The notes beneath the pieces were generated by a model. That model saw only the letters and a list, made by a program, of their open reading frames with translations, was not told the origin of the DNA and did no database searches. This document shows, one piece after another, positions 23,351 to 36,931 of a stretch of DNA of 64,000 nt. The stretch comes from Pampus argenteus (lineage: Eukaryota; Chordata; Actinopteri; Scombriformes; Stromateidae), in contig CM072861.1 of assembly GCA_036937835.1 (NCBI GenBank), positions 6,488,001-6,552,000 on the forward strand, read 5' to 3'. Within the stretch, counting starts at the first letter, position 1. Each line of letters opens with the position of its first letter. The translations under genes and the position numbers were made by a program.

Positions 23351-23907
23351 GTCCGGTGCTTGGTGTGTTCAGCTGAGCTGAAGTATCATGGGAATACTTC
23401 CTCCATGATTAGGCACTTCACTGCCAAGCATGGAGCTGCTATGAACCAGGGGAACACAAATCAAGGTAGGTTATAACACAATATGATATGACTGAATTTC
23501 ATGACTCATAGGACTGCTTCATTAAAATGCAATTTCTCATACATTCTTATTTTCTTTTATTAATTTCCTTTTTATTTCTTATTTCTTTTATTTATTTATT
23601 TGTCTTAGTGGACCGGAAGCGAGAGCTAGATGAGGCCCTTGTGAACATGGTGGTGAAAGACTCACAGCCTTTTTCCATCGTGGATGACTGTGGATTCAAG
23701 GAGTTTGTGGCATTGCTGGATCCAACATATACTCTTCCATCCAGACAGGGTCTAAAGAACATGGCGAAACAATTTTTATGTACACCCGCCTCATCAGTTC
23801 CTTGTGAGCGAGTTTTTTCAAAATGTGGAGAAATTGTCAGCAAAAAAAGAAACCGACTCAGTCAAAAAACTGTTGAAAAAATAATGTATCTCAATAAAAA
23901 TATTTGA
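23351..23907 (+). pseudogene. hAT/ZBED-type transposase with catalytic core deleted in frame
   Basis: Two exons can be read. Exon A (23351-23465) follows a good acceptor and reads VRCLVC at its start and MIRHFTAKHG later, giving the C-x2-C and H-x4-H of a BED zinc finger. It ends at CAAG|GTAGGT. Exon B starts after a T-rich acceptor (AG at 23607-23608) and splices in frame (phase 1) to VDRKRELDEAL. It passes through PFSIVDDCGFKEFVALLDP, the usual region after the finger, to LKNM. It then reads AKQFLCTPASSVPCERVFS to the stop at 23905-23907, which is the C-terminal hAT dimerisation motif. The RNase H-like core and insertion domain between these regions are missing, yet the frame is intact. An AATAAA overlaps the last codons. 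The first finger residues (VWxxF) and a start codon are not found. Such a product could bind DNA and dimerise but not transpose. Confidence 0.75.
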
Positions 23908-24243
23908 CTGCCCCCCATCCTACGTAATCACCCTCTGTTACACAAGCACACCTATGTCATAGGTTTACCACCTAAACCTATATTATATTTTCCCATCACT
24001 TTCCTCAATAACACAATACACACATCCATGGTCTCATTAATCTTTATTTGTGAATAGAACATAATAACCAGTGTGCGTGTGTAATTTAATAACTTCCTAT
24101 CCACCAACTAGCCTAATTTGACTGCAGCCTGGCACTTCGCCAGGAGAGGTCACCATAACTGAAGCTTCGAGTAATGAACCCATTTTCGAAACAATTGGCT
24201 CAAGTGGTTCGGTGCTTCGTAAAAGCTTCATTTACCCATCACT
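23351..24243 (+). mobile_element. hAT element, internally deleted, right end present
   Basis: Downstream of the fused transposase frame, 24160-24243 carries GAAGCTTCGAGTAATGAACC, GGTTCGGTGCTTCG and the terminal TTTACCCATCACTA. This is the inverse of TAGTGATGGGTAAA, a typical hAT end. The left terminal repeat could not be found in the window, so the left limit is given only as the first recognisable exon and no target duplication can be tested. Confidence 0.7.
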
Positions 24244-24249
24244 AGTTAA

Positions 24250-25726
24250 AGCTATGAAACATTTAAAACACTGTTGCTACATAGTGGTTCAGTACATCTT
24301 TTCAATTATTATTTTTTTTACATTCAACAGTACACATCATAGAAACATTCCTCATTACTCTGGAGTTGTGCTGCAAGTAGCATATCAAACAATTATTTGG
24401 ACTGAAGTGGCTGGACTAATGCTCAAAACTATTAACAGGGACCTACAAAACAAACTCAACCACCCCTAAATTTAAAACAGGAAGCTCCTCCTACAGAGAC
24501 AAACCCAAGTTAGGGTTAATCAATTAAGCAATACAAACAACATTTTATGTCAACCAAAACAGTATCTAAACATTATTCTCTAAAAAAATATTATGAATTA
24601 TATTCATCCTAACATTTAAAAAAGATATTTGGATGTTAACTTGTTTAGGACACCTTTTAAAGACTATTCTCTTAAAACAATGAAATCCCCCCTCTGTACT
24701 CTCTTCAACATGGTACAGTCCGGGTTCTTCCCACTATAAAGCCCATTTGATTCTCCTATGGCCTGTTTGATAGTCTGAACCTTCAACCTGGAGGTAACAT
24801 GGAGTGGAGCACACGCAACAAACATTTGGTAACTCAAACTGAAATGTATACGTATTTGTGTGTGAGAGTGGTCAGTATACATACCTAAATTACAAGAAAA
24901 AGCTAATTATTAGCCAGGTACCATGCTAATATGCTCTATTTTTAATTATGCTAACATAATTTAGCCTCAGAGGCTCTAGGCTACAAATTGGTGCTATGAT
25001 TGTAATTTAGCTTAGCTTCACAAGTCAAAGAACCAAAATATATTGCTGTTTGGACAGAAATAAATGCTAGACTTGCAGATAACTATGTGTGTGTGTGTTG
25101 CACGTGTTAAAGCTACAAAACAAGCTACATCTTGGGACAAACATTTCTTTGGACTTTTTGACCCTGTTTTGCATGTTTCATGTTCTTGACTTTGAGTTAG
25201 TAATGCTGAAAAACAAATAATTTTGTAGCACTAAATTAATATGTAGCAATTGTGTTGGAAATGGTTTCATACAGCGAAATGTTGATATCTGCTTAGCTAT
25301 TATAAGCTTTGCATTTTAATGGATGGATTAAATCTGAGAATGTGATGAAACAAATATAGGTCGTCTACTATCAAATCTGATAAATTTAAGACTGTGTACA
25401 ACAGATTCAGAAGCACAGTTTCCATTTAGAACCAGTTGAGATGATTTCTCCTTCAAATGGAACAACATGCTTTAGCTAAGCAGACCATAATTGTTTAAAT
25501 AATCAGTGTATTGCTAGTTTTGGTACTTGCACATGACTTGTCTTATCCTTTAATACTAAAAATATAGAATTTTGGTGGCATATACCTTTAATTTTGACAC
25601 TGGAATAGTCCCAGTAATGTAAGCCAAATTGGAGATAGCAGCTTCAAAACCACAACAGAGAGCTGTAGGGTCATCTCCTACTATGTGTCCCCAGTAAATC
25701 ACTGTATGTACTGACATGATAAAACC

Positions 25727-25730
<4 letters not shown>
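24250..25730. other. Non-coding stretch without recognised gene
   Basis: AT-rich, no recognisable family. Open frames of 72-85 codons (24212-24469 plus, 24664-24882 minus) have no content of note; the first overlaps the hAT terminal repeat. Confidence 0.5.

Positions 25731-25789
<59 letters not shown>
25731..25789. repeat. (CT)n microsatellite
   Basis: A pure CT run of about 59 bases continues into C-rich CCCCCCTCCCTCTCTCCCTCC. The Arg-Glu repeat in the minus-strand frame 25556-25867 is its translation only. Confidence 0.97.
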
Positions 25790-25791
<2 letters not shown>

Positions 25792-25809
25792 CCCTCCCTC
25801 TCTCCCTCC

Positions 25810-26520
25810 TATAGAGCCAAGGAGATATCTGTCTTTGTTGACACATACAACCAGTGAAGACAGACAATAGATGACATAAACTTCATCTTCACGCTGCAGG
25901 TACCAGAGATTATCTGATATACACTATGAGGCGCTGCTGTGCATAAATGAGCATATTACTGAGGATAAAGTGATTTAATAGAAACTACTTGAGGTCATTA
26001 ATGTTTTCAGAGAGGAGGCTTATATCGATACTCCACATGTGCTAAGTGAAATAGATTTTTTATTAATACTAATTAATACATTAATAAGCTTATCCAATCA
26101 ACTGTTTATGTTGTTGTAATGAGGCTGATTGGATCAGACCATTAGGTAGCTCAAGTGTCTCTTTTTGGCAAACGAATATGATCTAAGAGATGATGGCCAG
26201 GAATGTTACAGACAGGAATTAGTATTTCTGCTACTTAAATCTTATATTTGGCAGAACTCCTTAAATGTGGATGTGGAAGGGCCCTTTGAAAACCAGAAGT
26301 AGGGACATTTGAGAGGTCCAGAAAGTTATATAGGTAGGAAAGGTGACTTAACTTTCTTTAGGTTAAACAAAGTGAAGGGAGTCAACAGCTAAACCCGAGT
26401 AGGTCAAGGATATAATAGAAATAGACTCATTCAAACACACTTCCAGTCACACATTGTTGCTCATGATGTCCAGATCATCTAGTCGGTTCTTGAAACAACT
26501 TCAGGTGAATTTGATTTACC
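25810..26520. other. Non-coding stretch without recognised gene
   Basis: AT-rich unique sequence. Nothing supported. Confidence 0.45.
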
Positions 26521-26526
26521 CCTCAC

Positions 26527-26608
26527 CTTGCTTCCCTCAAAGCTTTTAAAGGCATTGGTGACCATCTTGCTCTTCCTCTTCTTGAGTTCATGAAGAGCAG
26601 ATAAACTC
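26527..26608 (-). CDS. Possible small exon of unknown protein
   Basis: On the minus strand 82 bases lie between an acceptor (AAACAG|G at 26609) and a good donor (GCAAG|GTGAGG at 26526). The reading SLSALHELKKRKSKMVTNAF followed by KSFEGSK is strongly charged and helix-like, with a basic KKRKSK cluster. A stop lies two codons upstream of the acceptor and the frame runs out soon after the donor, so the open part matches an exon in extent. The polypyrimidine tract is poor and I cannot name a family. It may be a relict exon, a processed fragment or chance. Confidence 0.2.
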
Positions 26609-26619
26609 CTGTTTCATGG

Positions 26620-29600
26620 CATATGCCACCCTCTACTGTTTTTTTCTAGAAGTTTGAATTGTTATGTATCGTCATCGATGTCAATGGTGAGATTACTTCA
26701 TTCAGACAGAGGGTCGAGGCAACTGAAAGGTGCAGCCAACCATACATTCATATAAACTATAAACGGTTGGATTATAAGGAACTACTCTGAGGGATCATTG
26801 AACTGTTTTTCTTATTCTTATTTCATATTAATATGAAGCTGGCCAAGTGCTTTCTTTTTCTACAGTTTAAATCAATGTTACTGTATTAAAGGTTTAATCT
26901 AGTTGTGCCAGCTAGTGCAGTAATTAATATCTATATATGAACAATGGGTCAAACAGATAATTATTATCAACTCTGCAGATAGACAGATCCTGAACACCAC
27001 CATTCCAGGCAAAGTTAGCTGGGGAGAACACTTTTTTTTTTCGTGTTTTGGAAAACGTTTTTTGAAGATGTGTACGTCCTCATCTCCGGAGCCCTTCCTT
27101 TTTCAAGTGACACATGAAATACTTCAGCAGAATGTAAATCTCACTCCTTTGCAGCTTGCCTATCAGTCACATACTCACACTCTCCTGTCAGGTTCTTGGA
27201 GACAGTCAGAATGATTTTCTCTGACAGTTAGCATTTTTCAGGCTGTCCTTTTGAGCTCCTCATCATGACTTTCTGTGACAGTGGTAATTCATGGCTGTTT
27301 GACAGATGATTTGGTCCTTGGTCTGTTTCTGCAGTAAAGACGTGATGATTTGACTCGTTTTTCACTCGTCAGAAATGTATTTCTTCCAAGACGAGTTACA
27401 CAAGCTGTCAGAAACTCCTTTAGGTTTGTCTAACACCTTAAAAGCATTAACAGTAGCTTACTAACATTAATTCTAACTAAAAAACAAACACATGATATAA
27501 TTTCTGTAGGAGCTGATGTTATTTTGGTATTCTTCACTAAACATAAAACAGAATAGCTGCCTCTGTGAAAACGTAAATGTTTCTATGACTTTTCTTTTTC
27601 AAACATAATTTCTAGTCTTATATTTGAGCCAGCATTTAACCATCATTAAGTGGTTTAAAAATGTAATGTCCAAACCATGTACATGACCATGTAGACTTGC
27701 TCTTCCATGTAAATTACAGTTACCTGACCACCCGAGATGAGGAAAAATCATGATTGATATGGTGATGTGTTCAAAAGCTCAATTTGATTTTCACTATAGA
27801 GGAGACTATTGGAAACTGTGTGTCTTTGTGTGTATGTGTTCGTGGGACTGCGTGCACAGATGTTTCTCTGCGAACTCGCCTCGCAGTACTCAGCTTTGAT
27901 CAACACGCTGTCTTTACTTATGAAACTCAATAGTTGTCATAATCAAGGGCACAGTAAGAATGTTTCTTATCACAAATTTGACTTACAAAGTTAAAGAAAA
28001 GACCTGGAGGTCATTTTGGCCTGGTCATGGTCATGTTTGGAGCTTTTCTTTTTAGTTTGTTTGACTAGTTTCTGTAGAATCTGCTCTCATTGAGTTCTAT
28101 TGTTCTGGCTGCAGAGCACTACTTCCTCGCGAAGCACGAAATGGCACTCAAGTGTTTGTGTCCCAGTAGAAAACACGAGCAGACACCTGTTCAGATCCAT
28201 GAAAACAACTCCCTGGTTTATCTTTGAGCCCGTTAGTTTTTGACAAATTTTATGGCTAATCTATCTGGTTCTGTTTAGTCCTTCTCTCTCTGGGAATTTC
28301 TGACAAGACATTTCAGTATTTGTTATGTACAAACACAGATTTCATGGCTAATGAATCTCCTCTCTCTCCTCCTTTTCCCCTCAATTCTTACTTTTCAATC
28401 CCTCTCTGTTTTGTGGTCTTGAGGATCTCACTGATTTATTATTGGATTAGTCTGTGAGTGTGTCTTTGAGATTTATTTTGAGGCTTGTACAATAGTAATC
28501 CACTAGAAAGCACTATGGTTTATGGCATGGAGGGCAGTATACTAGGCCTCTCTTGTCACTATGCTCAGGAGCTTAAATGCTAAGCTTTGATTTTCTTAGA
28601 CAGCGATGCAGCAAAAAGTAGCCAGGAACACAAAAAACACAGCCAAAAGCAACAGAGATCACATTAATGCAGCAAAATATAGCAACAGATAACATAAAAA
28701 ATAGCCCAAAGTAGCAATTGGAATTCAGGGGGAAAGAATTGTCCAATGAAGCAGAATGTTAAACCAGCCTCTAGTCTGGATGCCCTGCTGCTTTAGGTAT
28801 GTAAAACCATTGGAATGTATGTGGCTTTCATTATATACAATATCACATTTCAAAATACTTCAAAGTACTACAATTTGTGCTTCATTACTCCTTGAACAGA
28901 TGAGATGTGGGAACATTCTGACCTCACAAATATGTATTTAAGCCTGATTTCATATTACGCATCAAAATTGATTTTTTTAAATCTTGGCAGTAGTAATTTG
29001 ACCAAATAATCCCAACACAATCTCCATTTACAAGCTTCTTCTGGTGCTTTTACCTACATCACATGGTTTTAGCAGATTGAGTTTTCTTAGTCATCATGAA
29101 GATGGATCTGGTGACATGCAAGCCTGTTATGATTCCATCTGTAGCACTTTCATGACTTATTGTACATTTTGGTGTACAATTTTAGTATGAAGATTAATTC
29201 TTGACCTTGGACATAATCAAAGTACATGTATCTGTATCTGTGGAGATTAGCCAAAATACCATATGAACCATCTCAAATTGCTAATCAGACTTAAATAGTT
29301 GTGGCCAATGCCAACCTTTGACTAAGTCTGAATTTTGTTATCGATGTATCAATATATATAAATACATGTCTAAGTTAAAACTGAGGCTTTCAGTGACTAG
29401 ATGTTATTGTGTAGTTAGGACCTGCTTCACATTAGAGAATGACAACCCTCTGAATAACACTTGGAGTCACACCAATGGAGAAGATTTATTTTATTTTGTT
29501 GAACTTTGAGTAGCAGCAACAGTATACAGTATTTGAGTAGCAGTACTATATGCTGAAAATCGGTGCTCTGTCTGTATCTGTGTCAACGCAGTTAGGATGT

Positions 29601-32600
29601 TTAGCAGAGAAGCAACAACAGTGAGTCCCCCATCCCCTTTTTGTTTATTTCTCTCTGCTTTGGATAGAAGAGCTGCTTAGTTGCATATGTTGCCATATTC
29701 ATCTAAAACTTATTCAGACTGATATTGAAGAATATTTTGCCTTTATTAGACATTTTACGTGGAAAATATTGAACTGCAAAGAGGCAAGCTAGAGGACAGC
29801 AACCTTCAGAACTTCTAAGTAGGGAAAGATTCCTACTTATCTCCTCCTGTGCACTAAAGGTCAAACTCCATAGTGACCATCTCTGTTAGACGGCATTTTC
29901 ACAGATAAAAATTGAAATCAGAGCATCTGTCTAATCTGATGGACAGGCATCATGCTGGCTGTCTGAGACATTTTAAGTCTGCAATGGCAAAATTTCAGAG
30001 CGCTGACCACAGCCTCCATAATTCTTACTTTTAGGGATTTTGCCTCAAAGAATAGCTCTCTCTTTCTTGCATTACATAAATCACAATCATTATGAGGTCG
30101 ATAATATTGTATGTTTTTGTTATTATCTACAAAAGACCCAAACCAACAATGTGTCGGTCTCTCCTCTTAGTTCTTTCTGACTTAAAACAGTTGGGCACTG
30201 TAGTCACTGTTACTTAATATAGAAAATAAATTTTAAAGGGACTATATTCAGCAGTGGATTAACACACATTTGTTGCATTTGTGACAATTTACAGCTGGCT
30301 CAATCGAAAGACGTTTTGTTGCAGTCAAGGATAATGTCAACATGTTTTCAGAATGTATTGTTAATGGTGTTTATTTTGTTATGAAGATAAATAAAAGGGC
30401 TCTTCCCTTTTCTCTCAGCAGGCTGGACCATCGTGTTGGAGAGTCTTGTTTGACATTAGCTGGCAGGCTACAAGTCATGGACAGACAGTGTGTGGCTAAC
30501 AGGGATTATGAAGAGCAACACTAAAACGATAAAGGGGACTGAGGATAGATTTTCAGGTATGTTTACATGCTGTTGAAAGCGTTGCTGAGCAGCTAATTTG
30601 CTACAAAGCCTGCTAACTGATGTTAGCGGTGCACTTTTCGCTGATGAATGTTTGTTCGGTAGCTTGTTCAACAAGCTATGGTGCAGGACAGGACATGTGT
30701 TGATGTTTGTAACTTGGATAAGAAGGAGACTTTAGCAGGAAAGCAAATGTGCGTTGTTCAGATTCTGTAGCTCTTGTGTTGTGTGACCGGATGCTGTCAG
30801 GCTCAGTGGGACCGTTTTGCTCTGCCTATAATAGGAGGCCACATTATTGCTTTATGCAAAGATTTTATCTGCTGTATGAACACAATCTGCATAGACAGAT
30901 AACAAACACTATTTAAATGATTACAATTAATGCAAAACTAGAGGACAACATCATGAAACCAAAAAAAATATATAATTCCTCCCTTCCAGTTTCTGATATT
31001 TTCTAAGTAGAACACAAGTGGACAAGTGATTTACAGAGCAGATATGCATGTTGTAATGCTGTTCCCTATTCCCTGCATGAACCACAATTTCCTGTCTTCC
31101 TGTACTAAACGGATCCCCCGGCTCCCTCCCACCCACACTTGCCTCACCTCCCATGTGTCATTGTGTTCCTAAAGACGTCACTCCTTATTAAATATGACTC
31201 TGATTAGATCCTGCCCAGTGCTGTGTACTGATATCTGAGGGAATGTATAAGGTGTGTGAAATACCCAGTGATGTGGCGAACTGAAGAGAGACAGAGCAAG
31301 GCAGAAACATGAAAATGGAATAAGGTGGGGAGGAGAAGGCAAGGGACAATGAAAGTACAAAACAGAGCTAACCTAAAGAAAATGAGGAAAGACAATCTAG
31401 CTGTTTTGTTTTACAGTCATTCTTTTCACCTATGTTGCCATTTCATCTACAAATACTCTGAGCGCCTGTGTATGTGTGTGTCCACGCTGGTGTTGCAGCA
31501 ATTTCTTTGTGTCTCGGTGGACCTTTTTAAAGTGATTCATGTTTCAGGCTTTAGAGTCAATATTCACTGTACCCTCAGCTCTCCTCTGTTCTCTTCTCCT
31601 TACGAATTCACTGCTGGGGTTGGATGAAAAAGCTGCATCGTTCCTTATAATGCAAGGCTCAATGCCAGCCAAGCCATATTTGTTAGGGTGATACAAATAC
31701 AGTAGGCTACATTTTTCACCAAAGTAAAAACACACGGCAATATAATGGCTTATGTGAAATTATTGATGAAGGCTCGAGTCCAAAGACCTTATTTATTCTT
31801 TTTCACAACATAGGGTTTTTCATTCATTTCTCCTTGTGTATATATATATACTGGCTGTTAGTTCTCTGCTCTATAATGCTACTCTTTTTCTTACTCTTTA
31901 ATGTGTTTTCTACACTTATACACTTGCACTAACTGTAACATTTGTAGACAGTTTTGTAGAGACCATGTCCTGTGTAATGTAAATGATCAGTTCATGTTTG
32001 AGTTTCCACTTTATTTCTGACAGCCACTTTGACAGATGAACAATTTGTAGCCTCCTTCAACGCATGTCCTTACCGATGTAGCAGTCGTAAGCTACATTTT
32101 TGAGCCCCTGAAAAAAAAAAAGTATGCTTCAGAATTACGTATCCAGCATCATGCGTGGTTTCCAACCTTCTTGGTTTGTCACAAATTGTGCGTGACTATG
32201 AGTAGTCAAACAAGTAGTCAAGATGAAAGAATGATGTTCTTTTCCCAGATTGTTACAGTTGAACACTAACTATAGGCATAATTAACTAACATCTACAGAT
32301 TTATCTTATGTTTACCTAAGAAGTTGGAGCTTCTGTAAAAGGTGATGCTAATATTAATACATTGCCAACTTTAACTCATCAGGACTGTGAGTTATAGTTG
32401 AAAGTACTGGAATACTTTGTGACTTTAAGCAAATAATCCAATAATCCATTATAGTATAATATTAGATGTGATGCTACAAAGCAGTACAACTAATTGTACC
32501 GTTTTGCTACTTGTATGACATATTGTATACTTCAAAAGAACGCCTGACACCATTCATATGCATGGTTATTTCACTTTAGCATAAAGAGTATGATTCATTA

Positions 32601-33225
32601 TTTGAGTCACTAAATGTGGCGCAATTCAGTGTCTCAGTTTTGTACAGTATGTACTGTATCTCTACGCTTGACAGCTTGCTGAATGCATCAATATGATGCC
32701 TCTTGGGGAGGCACACAATAGGGGCTGCAGCAACATTATTTCAGCAGGTTTTCTAGTTCCTATACCTAAATTGCTATGCTTAGCCGGCTATGGGCACAAT
32801 GTCAGAAATAGATTTGGTTTAATGTGTCACAAATGGTTTAATTTTACTCTGTCTCAGAAGTTGGAGTCTTCTCAAAATTGAAATACTGAAAGGTATAAGC
32901 TTGTCACACCCAGACCTATGAAGAATGCAGAGAAATAACTGAGTGCTGTGAAACATCAAAATGAAACTGGAGTTTGGAATTCAGTCATAGAGCTGAGCCG
33001 ACCTTGGACAGCATACAGGAAACTCTTTAACCACTCAAGTATCATTGCAGACTTTCAATTAATTAGAGGAATTAAAGGATGTATTTGGCTCATTTTGACA
33101 AGGACAGATTAAACCTCGTTAAATTCGTCTCATTGCATGTATGTGTGTGTTCTTTCAATTAATACAGGCTAATATTTGATAATTCAACGACATTATAATT
33201 ACTGCAGCGCTGATCAATCCCAGTG
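26620..33225. other. Long non-coding stretch without recognised gene
   Basis: About 6.6 kb of mostly unique AT-rich sequence with only short frames (60-100 codons). Local features are short GT runs at about 27818-27842 and 31464-31480, a purine-rich segment at 31270-31400 and a short (TA)n at 31840-31850. No exon, RNA gene or transposon can be supported. Confidence 0.5.
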
Positions 33226-33229
33226 ACTT

Positions 33230-33425
33230 CGCCTATAGGTTGCCACAATGAGGTATTTGTGGTCCATGATGAAATATCTTGTCAACTACTGGATGGGTTG
33301 TTGTAAAATTAGCTATAGATATGTGAAGTCTCTAGAGGATACATTTAAAATGACTTTGGTGGTCCTCTGACTTCTTCCTGTAGCAGCAGGCCAAAGTTCA
33401 ACAACGTAAGCATTACACATTACCT
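33230..33425 (+). repeat. Percomorph dispersed repeat, CAACTACTGGATGG type
   Basis: Reads GTTGCCACAATGAGG, TGATGAAATATCTTGTCAAC, TACTGGATGGGTTGTTG, CTCTAGAGGATACATT and TGACTTTGGTGGTCCTCTGA in that order. The wording matches a repeat frequent in percomorph genomes. The units at 61.6-62.05 kb align to it in the opposite orientation (inverse words CAATTCATCCATGCAGTTG and GGATACATTTAATCCTAGAG). Confidence 0.6.
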
Positions 33426-33429
33426 CATT

Positions 33430-36400
33430 ATTCTCAGAAAAAGAGACTGACAGGGAGAGACTACCAGAGAAGAAGGTGAGGAATAGCTCTGCATCACAGT
33501 TGCATAATTGGATAATGCTTGATAAACCCCAGTCATGGAGGAATGCATTTTTTATTTACATGTGCCAAAATAATTCCCCATGTCAGCGTTTTTCTTTGTA
33601 AAGCTTCTTTACTTTCCCCTCCTCCTTCTGCTGAAATTCTCTTCCATATGGTAATTGGATGACAGAGCAAAGATTTCAAGTGTCAAACAGCTACGATATG
33701 TGGGTTTCAAGAACTGTTATGATGGACTCTTTGTTTCATTTATTTGTTACTTACTTGGTTATTTTTGGTTTGCAAAGAGGTCACTAGGTTTTGTTTGTCA
33801 GGATTGTCTGGCATACCATCTTTGCAATTTGTTTCATCCCATTACAACGATGAACTTACTTTCAGTTGGGTATAAGACCGAAAAATAAAATTTGGCTGAG
33901 GAGGATTAAAGTTGCAGCAATTGGTGTTTTTGAGCACAAGTGTTGAGCTAAAAAAGCTCCATAGAGCTGCAGATTTGGGTGATTATTCTCTGTGGTTTCA
34001 TCACTGCAAGCTGTCCCTTTTTATATCACACATAGTCAATTGATTTGTATTTAAATAATAGTTAATTAACCCAGATGACAGACAAATTGTAAAAAGAGTA
34101 AGATGGACAGGCCTAAATCGGACAAAATGTAACAGTAAGTGGGGTTTTGGTGTACAGCTTTGTGTGTAATGGAGCTTAACAATAAATAATAAGTCACTGC
34201 TTCAGTTCCCTTAATGGGAAACACATTTACCCTCAACAAGCAGCATACAGCGGAAACACATTCAAGATTCACAAATTTAGATTTTCCATGTTGATGGTCG
34301 TTCAAGATGTTAATTACTATTTCAAGTGATTGTGGTACTCAAGCAGGAGTAATGAGTAGAAATGAGTAGTGCGTGCGTCTGTCTGTATGAAATACGAGAT
34401 ATGAGAAAGCCATGTGTTTATAAAATATCATCTCTATCCAGATGATTCAACAATCTTCGATAAACAGTTTCCAACACGTTTGCTGTTACAGGTAGAAATC
34501 GGTCAGTAATAATTGAAAATACCTGGATCATCGTCTTTGTATACTGGATTGATTTTTTTTTTTCCCCAATTTTCAATCATATAGCAAAAAATCAGTTATA
34601 ACAGCTAGTGAATATAAACGATTGTACACTAGTTGTTCCTTATTCTGTGTCATACATGCATTTGGGTATGAAAGGATTATTAGATATACTAATCCATATG
34701 TTAGAAAACAACTCCACTATGTTAACAATGGTCTGTTACAGCTGACAATGATGAAAGGACAGCTGCGTGTTGTTGATGATGTCATTTTTGGAGTATTTAC
34801 ATAGTCTTACATGAGACCATGTAAAGTCACCCTCATGATTGTTGTTATGCTGAAAAACTGCAACAACACCCAGTAAACACAGCTGTGGCCATAAGAACTT
34901 AATTACATTTTCACAAAGTATCAGACACCTGTGACTGTAGTGCAGCTAGTGTACACATGAATGCTACAATATAATACACAAACTGTGAGTGTATGGTAAT
35001 GTATGGCAAATGTTAATGACATGTTAATGACAAACAATAAACAAACACCTGTGAAATGCAAAATATTAATAATTATAGGGAGCCGACTAAATAACAGGGT
35101 CACCTCACAATAAAAGACATGAGCTATTATTTATTGAACTGGATTGTACATGTACTTATAAGGATATTTTGCAGAGTTTGATCAAATAACAGACAAATAT
35201 AATGAACTGAGATACTGGCCGTCGAATTCATAAACAGGATGGATATGTCAGATGAGGTAACACAAAAATCTGGCACTGAAGCAGATCGCCAGATTGACAA
35301 GCACAAAACAAGGTTGGGACTTGTTCCATTTCCTTTACTCGTGGCATCTGACTTGTATTTAACACCTTATTTTGTGTTCTTTTTCAAACTCTTCCCAGTT
35401 ATAACGCATGTTGTTATGTTTCAAAATCTTATTGAATCCCTAAAACACTATTTTTTTTAATTATTTCTGCTATTTTATAACTTTTTATAATTATTTTAAA
35501 CCCAGATGACCACTGAATGATGCCCACTGTTCTTGTAACCTTTTAAGCACAAGGTTAAATTGGGCCTGCAAGGTCTTGAAAATTCATTCATTCATTCAAT
35601 TCAAAATGTACATTCTTATTCTCATCATCATGGCTGCCAGTTTACTGAAAGGTTAGTAGATTTTGTGATTTTTTTTAAAAAAAATTTTATATAGCCGTAT
35701 TTTGGCGCAGACACTTCTACATTTCAGTAGTCTGTATGAAACTTCTCTCACTCCGCCATCTGCCTCTGTTGCTCTCGGCAGGTCTTTGTTCAGTATCGTG
35801 TTATGTTGCAGCTGACAGTGTAATATCTGTCTGGCTGTCACATCCCTTGACCGCCTCCCATCGTGGAGTGCTTTGGTTTAGATATTTTTTTTTGCACCCT
35901 ACTTCACGTCAAAACATTCCCTCTTCGTTTCTGACACAGTGCAGAGCTGCTCTGATGACATGTTAGCTGGTTTCATATTTTCTCGTTTTTTTCCGGTCTC
36001 CTACCGTCACTCTTGAATTTGTTAAGTGTGTCTTTGGATTTCTGGAAGTTGTACAGTGATTTACTCTTTGGGAACCTTTTGTGAATAAAACTCACCTGCA
36101 AACGGAGAGGAACATAAAGCCTTATATGGCAATTTTAAGGTTGTGGATTATGCCAATGATCACATTTCACAAACACGCACCTCCTCTTGAACAGGTGACA
36201 TTCATCAGGCTGAAACAAGCGATTTATGACAAGTTCAGTTTCATAAATCCCACATTCTTATTTTCCTCTTGCTTTGCACAAGAACAAATAAATAAAAAAA
36301 ACATTCATGCATGAGCAGTGGTCAAAAACTCCAAAGGGAACCTTTCATTTCCTTCTTATTTTTTCACATTCGTTGAAATAATACACAGGAAATGTATTCT

Positions 36401-36860
36401 TTTCCCTCGTTAATCACCACAATAAGCACCAGATAACTTGGTTGTAAAAACTTTTAATAATTTTAGCCCTAAGACCTTTAAACAAAGGATGCAGGTGTGT
36501 CCTGCTGATCTGAGATTTCAAATGGGCAGAACAGCAGCAGCATAGCATGGCGTCTGTTGAAACTACCTACTTCTGGATTAGTTTTTCAGTGTTTTTAGGT
36601 GTGAACCTAACCATCAAGCTAGAGTCCTTGGAGAATTAATTAATATATAATTATTGTTATGTTATATGATGTGTTCACTTGATTGTTTGGTTTTTGTCTA
36701 TGTATTTGTTTATGTATTTAATTTAATGTTGTGCAGTTGTCTAGAAGTCGTCTTCTCGTTCATATGGCAAAACGTCTCCCGCAAAACTTTATACTTTCAG
36801 GAGATTTTATCAGTGTTTCCATGGCAACAGAAAAGCAGCAATGACTTTGTCGCTATGGAG
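33430..36860. other. Non-coding stretch without recognised gene
   Basis: AT-rich, with T-rich runs at 34551-34563 and 35450-35459 and an A/T-rich hairpin-like patch near 35670-35690. Open frames are short and featureless. Confidence 0.5.
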
Positions 36861-36865
36861 GTTAG

Positions 36866-36866
<1 letters not shown>

Positions 36867-36927
<61 letters not shown>
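36867..36927. repeat. (GT)n microsatellite
   Basis: A pure GT run of about 61 bases. Overlapping frames with Cys-Val or His-Thr repeats on the two strands are artefacts of it. Confidence 0.97.
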
Positions 36928-36929
<2 letters not shown>

Positions 36930-36931
<2 letters not shown>

